NCBI GenBank assembly: GCA_034004685.1
Contig: JAVEWG010000079.1
Coordinates: 1 to 5,052, forward strand
Direction of reading: 5' to 3'
DNA: 5,052 nt
Source of the DNA: JAEUNX01 sp034004685
GTDB lineage: Bacteria; Pseudomonadota; Gammaproteobacteria; Burkholderiales; Rhodocyclaceae
Position numbers and translations under genes: made by a program. Each line of letters opens with the position of its first letter. The first letter of the stretch is position 1. A model generated the notes under the pieces. That model had not been told where the DNA came from. It was given only the letters and a program-made list of their open reading frames with translations, and made no database searches. Of the stretch, positions 1 through 5,052 are shown in pieces.

Positions 1-2
1 CC

Positions 3-521
3 TTCGCCCAGGATCTGGCGGGTCTCACCGCCGACACCCGGCAGACCGTGCTGCCGGTGGTCCCCAAGGTGGTGGCCGCCATGCAGCAGGCGGTGGCGGA
101 AAAGGGCGTGGCCGGGGCGATTCCGGTGTGCAAGGAACAGGCTCCGGCCCTCATCGAGGCGGTGCGGGCGCGCACCGGCTGGTCCATCCGGCGGGTGAGC
201 CTGCAGACCCGCAATCCCGAGCGGGGTACCCCAGACCTGTGGGAAGCCCGGGCCCTGGCGGAATTCAACCTCCGCGCCGCTGCTGGCGATAGCGCCCAGG
301 CCCTGGAGATCAGTGAGATCGTCAGGGAGAACGGCAAGCCGGTACTGCGCTACATGAAGGCCCTGCCCGTGGGAGAGGTATGCCTGTTGTGCCACGGCCC
401 GGCGGATAGCCTGGACCCGGCCCTCAAGGCCAGGCTGGCGGAACTCTATCCCCAGGATCGGGCGACCGGCTACGCCCTTGGCCAGATCCGGGGCGCCCTG
501 ACGGTAAAGCGGCCCCTCTGA
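3..521 (+). CDS. Tll0287-like (DUF3365) heme-domain protein, 5' end missing
   Basis: The reading frame is open from the left edge to the TGA at 519-521, giving 172 residues without the true start; the GTG at 48 is only an internal codon. The sequence matches the Tll0287-like/DUF3365 family: a region around VCKEQAP (fragment residues 42-48), then RRVSLQTRNPERGTPDLWE (63-81), and a single c-type heme motif CLLCH (127-131, bases 381-395) near the C-terminus. In this family the domain is exported and binds heme covalently, either as a stand-alone periplasmic protein or as the sensor part of kinases and cyclases. Here nothing follows the domain, so it is either a stand-alone protein or the C-terminal end of something longer. 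A signal peptide would lie outside the window. Family assignment is firm; the role (redox or gas sensing, electron transfer) is not known. Confidence 0.9.
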   Translation, partial: FAQDLAGLTADTRQTVLPVVPKVVAAMQQAVAEKGVAGAIPVCKEQAPALIEAVRARTGWSIRRVSLQTRNPERGTPDLWEARALAEFNLRAAAGDSAQALEISEIVRENGKPVLRYMKALPVGEVCLLCHGPADSLDPALKARLAELYPQDRATGYALGQIRGALTVKRPL

Positions 522-546
522 GCCGCTTTCATCCTGGGCGAGGGGC

Positions 547-577
547 TGGCCCCGGGCCACTTTCCCCGGGGCGGCCA
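547..577. other. GC-rich inverted repeat between the heme-protein and DUF1993 genes
   Basis: An 8-bp perfect stem is formed by GCCCCGGG (549-556) and CCCGGGGC (565-572) around an 8-nt loop. Flanking TGGCC (547-551) and GGCCA (573-577) offer an alternative outer pairing. It sits 26 nt after the stop of the upstream gene, where a terminator would be expected, but no T-run follows on the + strand. It may slow or stop transcription, or may simply reflect the high GC content. Confidence 0.35.
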
Positions 578-640
578 AGGCCGGACAATGACATGGGTGC
601 CCCGGCCCGCTTGGGCGCCCGCCCTTCGTCCCCATCGGAA

Positions 641-645
641 AGGAA
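641..645 (+). promoter_or_regulatory. Ribosome binding site of the DUF1993 gene
   Basis: AGGAA lies 7 nt upstream of the ATG at 653. It decides the start: an in-frame ATG at 593 would add 20 residues (Gly/Ala/Pro/Arg/Ser-rich) unlike the family and has no comparable site. Confidence 0.7.
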
Positions 646-652
646 CCCCGCC

Positions 653-1159
653 ATGCCCCTCTCCATGTACCAGGCCAGTGCTCCCCGCTTTGCCAACATG
701 CTCAAGAACCTCTCGGCAATCCTGACCAAGGCCGAGGCCCAGGCCAGCCAGCGCAAGTTCGACCCCGCCGTCCTGCTCCAGGCCCGCCTGTACCCGGACA
801 TGCTGCCCCTGCTGCGCCAGGTCCAGATCGCCTGTGACAACGCCAAGGGGCCGGTGGCCCGCCTGGCTGGCCAGGAGCCCCCCAGGCACGAAGACACGGA
901 ACAGAGCTTCGCCGAGCTCCAGGCCCGCATCGCCAAGACCCTGGAATTCATCGCCAGCGTGCCCGCCGGCCAGATCGACGGCGCTGAGGAGCGGGAGATC
1001 GTCCTCAAGCTGGGCCCCCGGGAGGTGCGCTTCACCGGTATCCAGTACCTGTGCGGCTTTGCCTTGCCCAACTTTTATTTTCACGTGGTCACCGCCTACG
1101 ACATCCTGCGCCACAACGGCATCGACATCGGCAAGCAGGACTACATCGGCCAGCCCTGA
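653..1159 (+). CDS. DUF1993 family protein
   Basis: The 168-residue product starts at the ATG preceded by AGGAA and begins MPLSMYQASAPRFANMLKNL, the usual N-terminus of DUF1993 proteins, which are about this length. A mostly helical pattern runs through the protein, and the C-terminal signature NFYFHVVTAYDILRHNG (residues 140-156), followed by DIGKQDYIG, is well conserved in the family. DUF1993 proteins are small cytoplasmic proteins thought to share the DinB-like four-helix fold. H144 and H154 could correspond to metal-binding positions of that fold, but this is inference. No signal peptide or membrane segment is visible. The biochemical role is unknown. The gene stands 131 nt after the heme-protein gene on the same strand, with no evidence for or against co-transcription. 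Confidence 0.9.
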   Translation: MPLSMYQASAPRFANMLKNLSAILTKAEAQASQRKFDPAVLLQARLYPDMLPLLRQVQIACDNAKGPVARLAGQEPPRHEDTEQSFAELQARIAKTLEFIASVPAGQIDGAEEREIVLKLGPREVRFTGIQYLCGFALPNFYFHVVTAYDILRHNGIDIGKQDYIGQP

Positions 1160-1201
1160 TCACCGGCCAGCCGACGCCACCCGCCCATGACCACCCTGGC
1201 G

Positions 1202-1309
1202 CCACGCTGCAAAATCACCTGTCGGGTTGTATTTTGAGCGAATCACCTTTCGATGCCGCAACGCATCCAGCACCGCGTTATGAGTTGCGGACCGTTCGGC
1301 AATTGTGAA
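1202..1309 (-). pseudogene. Remnant of an unidentified protein gene
   Basis: Read on the minus strand, this block gives about 36 residues that look like genuine protein: FTIAERSATHNAVLDAL followed by RHRKVIRSKYNPTGDFAAW. Codons are visibly AT-richer (ACA ATT, TCA AAA TAC, GAT TTT GCA) than in every neighbouring gene. The frame has no start codon at its beginning, is entered from low-complexity Pro/Arg-rich sequence, and leaves into Gly/Arg-rich sequence, so both ends look broken. From memory, the pattern of a helix, then RSxxNPTGDFAxW, resembles the N-terminus of small proteins that continue into a nuclease-like domain (DUF6998 type). That similarity was not tested and could be wrong. It may instead be chance coding potential in a less GC-rich patch. 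Confidence 0.35.
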
Positions 1310-1382
1310 TAGGACGGGTTTCGGGGCGGGCGGGCGTGGTCTGGCCTCTGGATGGCGCTTTGTGGTGAAAGCTTGCAGCCTG

Positions 1383-1430
1383 GCAGGGCGGGATTCTTCT
1401 GGTCGTCTGGCCGGCTGAAGCCGGCCCACG
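1383..1430. repeat. Decayed copy of the REP-doublet element
   Basis: This block aligns with the intact element at 2301-2346. The left half keeps 13 of the first 14 bases (GCAG in place of GTAG, then GGCGGGATTC), but its second palindrome arm is degraded (1397-1404 matches only 4 of 8 positions). The right half keeps the full 18-nt palindrome GGCCGGCTGAAGCCGGCC (1409-1426) unchanged but has lost the terminal CTAC. The spacer between the halves is 2 nt longer. A T5 run begins 10 nt after the right hairpin, so on the + strand it might act as a poor terminator. Confidence 0.75.
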
Positions 1431-1441
1431 CTGGATTTTTC

Positions 1442-1460
1442 AGGCCGCCTCGGGCGGCTT
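1442..1460. repeat. Short GC inverted repeat
   Basis: GCCGCC (1444-1449) and GGCGGC (1453-1458) pair around TCG, with an extra A-T and a G-T pair outside. It lies 33 nt past the deacetylase stop when read on the minus strand, but what follows there is an A-run, not a T-run, so it is not a standard terminator. It may belong with the neighbouring decayed repeat. Confidence 0.4.
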
Positions 1461-1490
1461 GGGATGGGGGGCCGGTTACGGTGGCGCCCG

Positions 1491-2279
1491 TCATCGGCGG
1501 GCGGGCGTGCCGCCGGAAACCTGGGCCCGGCGAATCGGGGCGGTCTTTGGGGTGTTCTTGAAGTGCATTTTCCACAATACCCCCAGCAGGTTTTCCCCGT
1601 GGGAGACGGCCTTGCGGGGTAGGGTGAGGGGGTCGTCGGCGGGGGTGGCGATGGCCCGCAGGCAGGTGGTGGCGCTGGTCCAGCCGGCTTGGGCCGCTGC
1701 TTCCACGGCCCGCAGGTCGTGGCTGCCGAAGGGGTAGCAGAAGTGGCGCACTTCCTCCCCCAGCAGGTCTTCCAGGATGGTTTTGCAGTCGGTCACCTCC
1801 CGCTGTACCGCGGGGGTATCCTGCTGGGCGAGCTTGAGGTGATTCACCGAATGGCCGCCGAAGTGGCAGCCTTCCCCCCGCAACTGGCGGATGCGCTGGG
1901 CGGTCATGAGGGGCGGGGTGGGGCGGCCGTCGGCGGCAAACCAGCGGGAGGGCTGGCCGATCATGCCGGCGATCAGGTACACCATGGCCGGAAAGCCGTG
2001 GCCCTGGAGGATGGGCCAGGCGTATTGGGCGAAGTTTTCGTAGCCGTCGTCAAAGGTGAGGGCCACCGCCCGGGGCGGGATAGGGGCGCGGCCGGAAAGG
2101 CACGCCAGCACCTGGTCCATGGACAGCACGGTGTAACCCATCCGGGCGAGCCAGGCCATCTGGGTGGCGAAGCGGTCCACCCGGCAGTAGGTGGAGCGGT
2201 GGGCGTGCATGGCCCCGGTGAGTTCCCGGAAGGGACCCACCTGGTGGTACATGAGGATGTTGATGCCGGCGGTGCTCAT
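1491..2279 (-). CDS. Polysaccharide deacetylase (NodB/CE4 family)
   Basis: The 262-residue protein has the NodB homology domain: motif 1 LTFDDGY (74-80; D77 the likely catalytic base, D78 a metal ligand), motif 2 GGHSVNH (141-147; H143 and H147 the other metal ligands), and motif 3 CYPFG (181-185). In this family these bind a divalent metal and remove N- or O-acetyl groups from polysaccharides. The N-terminus, MSTAGINILMYHQVG, is typical and has no signal peptide or membrane segment, so action on a cytoplasmic-side, lipid-linked precursor is more likely than on exported glycan (inference). The ATG at 2279 has a weak GGAGAA site 11 nt upstream. The gene follows three glycosyltransferase genes on the same strand after a 168-nt spacer with a REPIN-like structure, suggesting it tailors the glycan they build. 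All expected catalytic residues are present; the exact substrate is unknown. Confidence 0.95.
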   Translation of the reverse strand: MSTAGINILMYHQVGPFRELTGAMHAHRSTYCRVDRFATQMAWLARMGYTVLSMDQVLACLSGRAPIPPRAVALTFDDGYENFAQYAWPILQGHGFPAMVYLIAGMIGQPSRWFAADGRPTPPLMTAQRIRQLRGEGCHFGGHSVNHLKLAQQDTPAVQREVTDCKTILEDLLGEEVRHFCYPFGSHDLRAVEAAAQAGWTSATTCLRAIATPADDPLTLPRKAVSHGENLLGVLWKMHFKNTPKTAPIRRAQVSGGTPARR

Positions 2280-2300
2280 CTGTTTTGGCGTTCTCCGGGC

Positions 2301-2346
2301 GTAGGGCGGGATTCATCCCGCCTTGGCCGGCTGAAGCCGGCCCTAC
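2301..2346. repeat. REPIN-like element: two inverted REP hairpins with GTAG ends
   Basis: On the + strand it reads GTAG (2301-2304), hairpin one with arms GGCGGGAT and ATCCCGCC around TC (2305-2322), a TT spacer, hairpin two with arms GGCCGGCT and AGCCGGCC around GA (2325-2342), then CTAC (2343-2346), which pairs with the opening GTAG. Each half, read inward from its end, is therefore GTAG plus an 8-bp palindrome with a TC loop. The GTAG head before a palindrome is the known signature of REP sequences mobilised by RAYT (TnpA-REP) transposases, and inverted pairs of REPs are called REPINs. The element lies directly upstream of the deacetylase ribosome binding site and could fold in that mRNA leader. 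No RAYT gene is in the window. Confidence 0.85.
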
Positions 2347-2384
2347 CGATGTCCTGGGTCATATCCCGGTAAGCGCCAGGCCAT

Positions 2385-2441
2385 CCCCAACGGACTGACA
2401 CCCCCTTGGGGGACAGCGAGCGGAAGAAGCGTGGGGGCTGT
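2385..2441. repeat. GC-rich intergenic inverted repeat, possibly dispersed
   Basis: The core is the perfect palindrome CCCCCTTGGGGG (2401-2412). Two competing pairings exist: CCCCAA (2385-2390) with TTGGGG (2406-2411), and ACACCCCC (2398-2405) with GGGGG plus TGT (2433-2441, one bulged C). It starts 7 nt past the stop of the GT4 gene on the minus strand, but no T-run follows, so it is not a standard terminator. From memory, similar C5TTG5 sequences followed by a CAGCGAGCG-like stretch recur between genes in betaproteobacteria; this was not checked. Confidence 0.5.
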
Positions 2442-2447
2442 TGCATC

Positions 2448-3524
2448 CTAGCCGCCGCCCGCCAGCCTGGCGTAGAGGGCCTGATATTGCCCGATGATGG
2501 CGGCTTCGCCGAAGGATTCCACCACCTTGCGGCTGCCGGCGGCCACCAGGGCGGCCTGTAAGGCTGCATCGGCGATCACCGTGCGCAGACCTTCGGCCAG
2601 GGCCGGGGCGTCGTCGCAGGGCACCACCCAGGCGTCTTCCCCATGGCGGGCGATCTCCCGGGCGCCCCGGAAGGCGGTGCACACCAGGGGTTTGGCGTAG
2701 GCCCAGGCCTCCAGCACCACGTTGCCCAGGGTTTCCCCGTCCCGGGAGGGGAACGCGATCATGTCCGCCAGGGCCAGCCAGGGGGCCGGGTCCTGCTGCC
2801 AGCCAGCCCACAGGATGCGGTCCATGACCCCCGCCTGGCGGGCCTGCTCCTCCAGGGCCGGGCGCAGTGGGCCGTCCCCCAGCAGCACCAGGCGGGGGCG
2901 GCGGCCAGCGATCTCCCGGGGCAGGGCGGCCAGGGCCGCCAGCAGGGTGGCGTGGCCTTTCACCGGCACGAAGCGGCCCGGGTGCACCATCAGCCAGTCT
3001 TCGGGTTGAGCCTGGATCTGGCGGCGCAGGGCGGTGATGGCCTCGGGGGCTACGGTCTTGGCCGGGTCGGCGAAGTTGGTGATGTGGAACACCCGGCTGG
3101 CGGGCAGGCCCCCCTGGATCATCCAGTCGCACAGGCCTTTGGTGTTGCCGATCCAGACATGGGCGTGGCGGAAGGGGTGGAGGGCGTAGTAGCCCCCCAG
3201 GCGGGCGATGTGCACCTGGCCCCGGCCGGGCGTCAGGTGGGTGAGCCGGGAGGCTCGGCCCATGTAAGTCTGGACGATGGGGGCGGCGCTGGCTCGGGCG
3301 TGGCGGCATACCTGCCAGCGGGAGAGAGGATCCCACACGGTACGCATGGGCAGTTGGGCGGTGGGGATCCCCTGGAGGTGGTGGGTGGCCAGATCCCCGC
3401 CACTGCGCACCAGGGCGGAGACCGGCGCTCCGTTCCGCTGCATGGCGTACAGAAAGCGGGCGAACCAGCGCTCGGCGCCCCCCATGTCCCGGCTGCCGAT
3501 GATGTGGAGAGAGGGAATGCTCAT
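2448..3524 (-). CDS. Glycosyltransferase family 4 (GT-B fold), second in the cluster
   Basis: The 358-residue protein is a retaining GT4 enzyme: an N-terminal acceptor domain with the MGGAERW loop (14-20), then a C-terminal nucleotide-sugar domain with HPGRFVPVKGH (181-191), LLGDGPL (214-220) and a complete EX7E motif (E264 and E272, in RDGETLGNVVLEAWAYAKPL). Such enzymes move a sugar from a nucleotide donor to a growing glycan at the inner face of the cytoplasmic membrane. No signal peptide or membrane segment is seen. The start is set by ATGA at 3521-3524, where the ATG overlaps the stop of the upstream GT4 gene, and by an AAGGAA site 8 nt upstream. Context suggests LPS core or another surface glycan. 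Donor, acceptor and linkage cannot be predicted. The stop is TAG. Confidence 0.95.
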   Translation of the reverse strand: MSIPSLHIIGSRDMGGAERWFARFLYAMQRNGAPVSALVRSGGDLATHHLQGIPTAQLPMRTVWDPLSRWQVCRHARASAAPIVQTYMGRASRLTHLTPGRGQVHIARLGGYYALHPFRHAHVWIGNTKGLCDWMIQGGLPASRVFHITNFADPAKTVAPEAITALRRQIQAQPEDWLMVHPGRFVPVKGHATLLAALAALPREIAGRRPRLVLLGDGPLRPALEEQARQAGVMDRILWAGWQQDPAPWLALADMIAFPSRDGETLGNVVLEAWAYAKPLVCTAFRGAREIARHGEDAWVVPCDDAPALAEGLRTVIADAALQAALVAAGSRKVVESFGEAAIIGQYQALYARLAGGG

Positions 3525-4612
3525 GACCGCCGTTCCTTCAAAACCCGCTCATACACCGCCAGATTACCTTCCACCATGGCTTCCACCGAAAATTCCGCCA
3601 GGATCCGCGCCCGGCCCGCGGCCCCCATCTGCCGGCGCAGGGCCGGATCGGCCAGCAGACGCGCCAGGGCCGCCCCCAGGGCGGGCACGTCGGCGGGGGG
3701 CACCAAGAGGCCGGTGACCCCGTCCGCCACCGCCTCCGGCAGGCCGCCAGCCCGGCAGGTGAGGATGGGCACGCCGGCGGCGGCGGCCTGGAGCAGGGAA
3801 ACCCCCAGGCCCTCCATGTCCGCCGGGTGGGCCAGCAGGTCCAGCCCGCCCAGCCAGCGGAGCAGATCGTGGCGGAAACCCGCCAGGCGCACCCGGCCGG
3901 CCAGGGGCGGGGCGGCGCAGGCGGTTTTCAGCGCTGCCTCCAGGGGGCCTTGGCCGAAGAACAGCACGTGTAGGGTGGGGAAGCGTTCCAGCAAGGGGGG
4001 CAGGGCAGCCAGCAGGTGGCGATGGCCCTTGCGGGGGATCAGTTGGGCTACCACCCCCACCACCAAGGCATCCGCCGGCAGGCCGAATTCGGTGCGGAAG
4101 GCGGCGCCGTCCACCGGGGTCAGGTAGGGGGCAGCGTCCACCGCGCTCCTCACGCAGCTGACCTTGTCCGGGGCCAGGCCCTCGGCCAGCAGCACCTGGC
4201 GGATGCCCTCGGAAATGGTGATCACGTGGTCGTAAAGCCGGTACTTGAGGGCCACCAGCCAGGGGGCTTCCGGGTTATCCACCCGGCGGGAGAGGACGCA
4301 GGAGGTGCCGGTGAGGCGGGCGGCCAGCCCCCCCCAGGTATCCGCCCCCCGCCGGCTGTGGAGGTGCGCCAGATCCGGCCGGGTGGCGCGGATCAGGCGG
4401 GCCAGGCGCCAGGTCATGAGCAGGTCTCCGTCGCCCCCCATGGGCATTTCCACCACCTGGGCGTAGGGCGCGGCGGCCTGGGCGATGGCGCTGCCGGTGG
4501 GGCAGGCCAGCAGGTTGTCCACCCCCCGGGCGGCCAACCCTTCCAGGATGTGGGCCACCTGGCGGGCGCCGCCGTAGTAATGGCGGCCGGCTTCCACGTG
4601 GAGGATTTTCAT
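3521..4612 (-). CDS. Glycosyltransferase family 4 (GT-B fold), first in the cluster
   Basis: The 363-residue protein starts MKILHVEAGRHYYGGARQV, with the typical GT4 glycine loop at 14-15. The C-terminal domain shows VAQLIPRKGH (188-197), FFGQGPLE (218-225), MEGLGVSLLQAAAAGVPIL (266-284) and GGLPEAVADGVTGLLVPP (289-306). The EX7E motif is altered: E267 is present but the second Glu is Gln (Q275, codon CAG at 3788-3790). The ATG at 4612 overlaps the stop of the GT9 gene as ATGA and has GGAGG 10 nt upstream. An in-frame ATG 114 nt further up is rejected because its extra 38 residues are Pro/Arg-rich and lie on the GT9 coding sequence. Predicted to be a cytoplasmic or membrane-associated sugar transferase in surface glycan assembly. 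Donor and acceptor are unknown. Confidence 0.95.
   Translation of the reverse strand: MKILHVEAGRHYYGGARQVAHILEGLAARGVDNLLACPTGSAIAQAAAPYAQVVEMPMGGDGDLLMTWRLARLIRATRPDLAHLHSRRGADTWGGLAARLTGTSCVLSRRVDNPEAPWLVALKYRLYDHVITISEGIRQVLLAEGLAPDKVSCVRSAVDAAPYLTPVDGAAFRTEFGLPADALVVGVVAQLIPRKGHRHLLAALPPLLERFPTLHVLFFGQGPLEAALKTACAAPPLAGRVRLAGFRHDLLRWLGGLDLLAHPADMEGLGVSLLQAAAAGVPILTCRAGGLPEAVADGVTGLLVPPADVPALGAALARLLADPALRRQMGAAGRARILAEFSVEAMVEGNLAVYERVLKERRS
3533..3538 (-). promoter_or_regulatory. Ribosome binding site of the second GT4 gene
   Basis: AAGGAA on the minus strand lies inside the end of the preceding gene and 8 nt before the overlapping ATG at 3524. It supports that start and coupled re-initiation. 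Confidence 0.65.
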
Positions 4613-5052
4613 GGGGCGCCGGCCTCCAGGGCGGCCCGGGCTTCCATCAGCACCCGTTCCGGGGTGATCTCCCGCAGGCAGGTGTAGGCGCCGTCGCAGG
4701 TGGGGCGGCGCCGGCAGGGGGAGCATTCCAGCCCCAGCCAGATCACCCGGGCGTTGGGCCGGCCGGCGTCCAGGTAGGGCCGGGTGGAGCCGAAGAGGGC
4801 CACGGTGGGTCGGGCGAAGGCGATGCCCATGTGGGTGAGGCCCGTATCCACCCCCACCACCAGGCCGGCGTGCTTCACCAGGGCGGCGGCTTCCGCCAGG
4901 GTGGTGGCGCCGGCCAGATTGAGGATGCCCGGCGCCGCGCTGGCGATGGGGGCAGCTGCGGCGGTGTCCCCTGGGCCTCCCAGAATGACCGGGGCGAGGC
5001 CCAGCTCGGTCTGCACCCGGGGGGCCAGGGCCTGCCAGGCGTCTTCGAACCA
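4609..5052 (-). CDS. Glycosyltransferase family 9 (ADP-heptose:LPS heptosyltransferase family), 5' end missing
   Basis: The frame is open to the right edge, so these 147 residues are the C-terminal part of a protein that is usually about 330-360 long; the GTG at 5016 is internal. The nucleotide-binding half of GT9 is clear: ILGGPGD (fragment residues 23-29), GVDTGLTHMGIAFARPTVAL (67-86), and FGSTRPY (87-93). A cysteine cluster follows (C110, C113, C119, C125, in CSPCRRRPTCDGAYTC), a feature I associate with many heptosyltransferase-like proteins. The family moves L,D-heptose from ADP-heptose to the inner core of LPS. Whether this is a WaaC-, WaaF- or WaaQ-type enzyme cannot be told without the N-terminal acceptor domain. 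It is the first visible gene of the minus-strand cluster and is joined to the next by a 4-nt overlap. Confidence 0.92.
   Translation of the reverse strand, partial: WFEDAWQALAPRVQTELGLAPVILGGPGDTAAAAPIASAAPGILNLAGATTLAEAAALVKHAGLVVGVDTGLTHMGIAFARPTVALFGSTRPYLDAGRPNARVIWLGLECSPCRRRPTCDGAYTCLREITPERVLMEARAALEAGAP
4623..4627 (-). promoter_or_regulatory. Ribosome binding site of the first GT4 gene
   Basis: GGAGG on the minus strand lies 10 nt before the ATG at 4612 and inside the last codons of the GT9 gene. It selects this start over the in-frame ATG at 4726. Confidence 0.7.

Larger units (their letters stand above)
1160..1490. other. Intergenic stretch between convergent genes
   Basis: No intact gene is supported in these 331 nt. 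They hold, in order: a short gap; an AT-richer block that reads on the minus strand as a remnant of a protein gene (about 1202-1309); a G-rich stretch; a decayed REP doublet (1383-1430); a T5 run (1436-1440); and a GC hairpin (1442-1460). No clear intrinsic terminator for either convergent gene was found, although such a junction would be expected to have one. Confidence 0.6.

Noticed and set aside
470..1114. Minus-strand frames opposite the DUF1993 gene (two overlapping, 180 and 214 codons)
   Set aside because: No family signature is seen, while the + strand frame has the conserved DUF1993 C-terminal motif and a ribosome binding site.
1148..1170. A short direct repeat CGGCCAGCC around the DUF1993 stop codon
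   Set aside because: Nine bases of common GC-rich composition; chance is sufficient explanation.
1442..1460. The GC hairpin as an intrinsic terminator of the deacetylase transcript
   Set aside because: On the minus strand the stem is followed by an A-run, not a T-run.
2358..2363. TATGAC on the minus strand as a -10 box for the deacetylase
   Set aside because: No acceptable -35 hexamer is found at the right distance. The match is isolated in GC-rich sequence.
1689..2372. A 227-codon + strand frame opposite the deacetylase
   Set aside because: It is rich in Gly, Val, His and Ala, has no motifs, and is fully antisense to a gene with all NodB motifs.
2359..3336. A 325-codon minus-strand frame inside the second GT4 gene
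   Set aside because: The composition is dominated by Pro, Gly and Arg, with no domain. It is an out-of-frame shadow of the GT4 gene.
2643..4127. A 494-codon open frame on the + strand opposite the two GT4 genes
   Set aside because: Its translation is Gly/Ala/Pro/Arg-rich with no recognisable domain and lies antisense to two genes with clear catalytic motifs. Long antisense frames are common at this GC content.
4613..4726. A 38-residue N-terminal extension of the first GT4 protein
   Set aside because: The extension lies on the GT9 coding sequence, is Pro/Arg/Gly-rich, and the downstream ATG has GGAGG and starts at the normal family N-terminus.
1..5052. tRNA, rRNA, CRISPR array, insertion sequence, riboswitch or replication origin
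   Set aside because: No cloverleaf, ribosomal signature, regularly spaced repeats, transposase motif, known leader fold or iteron pattern was seen on either strand by eye.

Overview
The window is very GC-rich and its genes are closely packed. Protein families, codon use and the REP-like intergenic repeats suggest a chromosomal segment of a betaproteobacterium, most likely of the Rhodocyclales type. That placement is inferred from overall character, not from a marker gene.

Left part, + strand. Positions 3-521 hold the 3' part of a Tll0287-like (DUF3365) heme-binding sensor or periplasmic protein with one CxxCH motif. After a 131-nt gap with a GC hairpin comes a complete DUF1993 gene (653-1159) of unknown function.

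Middle, 1160-1490. This non-coding stretch separates convergent genes. It holds an AT-richer remnant of a minus-strand gene (about 1202-1309), a decayed copy of a REP-doublet element (1383-1430) and a short GC hairpin (1442-1460).

Right part, - strand. A cell-surface glycan gene cluster reads from the right edge leftwards: a GT9 heptosyltransferase-family gene (5' end outside the window), two GT4 glycosyltransferases, and a NodB-type polysaccharide deacetylase. The three transferases are joined by two 4-nt ATGA stop/start overlaps, so they are probably translated in a coupled way. The deacetylase follows after a 168-nt spacer that carries an intact REPIN-like double hairpin (2301-2346) and a second GC repeat (about 2385-2441). 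The cluster most plausibly builds and modifies the LPS core: heptose is added by the GT9 enzyme, further sugars by the two GT4 enzymes, and a sugar may be de-N-acetylated by the NodB enzyme. Acceptors and donors cannot be read from sequence.

No wholly new gene system is evident. The most informative non-coding structure is the REPIN-like element, whose two halves differ only by compensatory base-pair changes. Next are the unidentified gene remnant and the Glu-to-Gln change in the EX7E motif of one GT4 enzyme.
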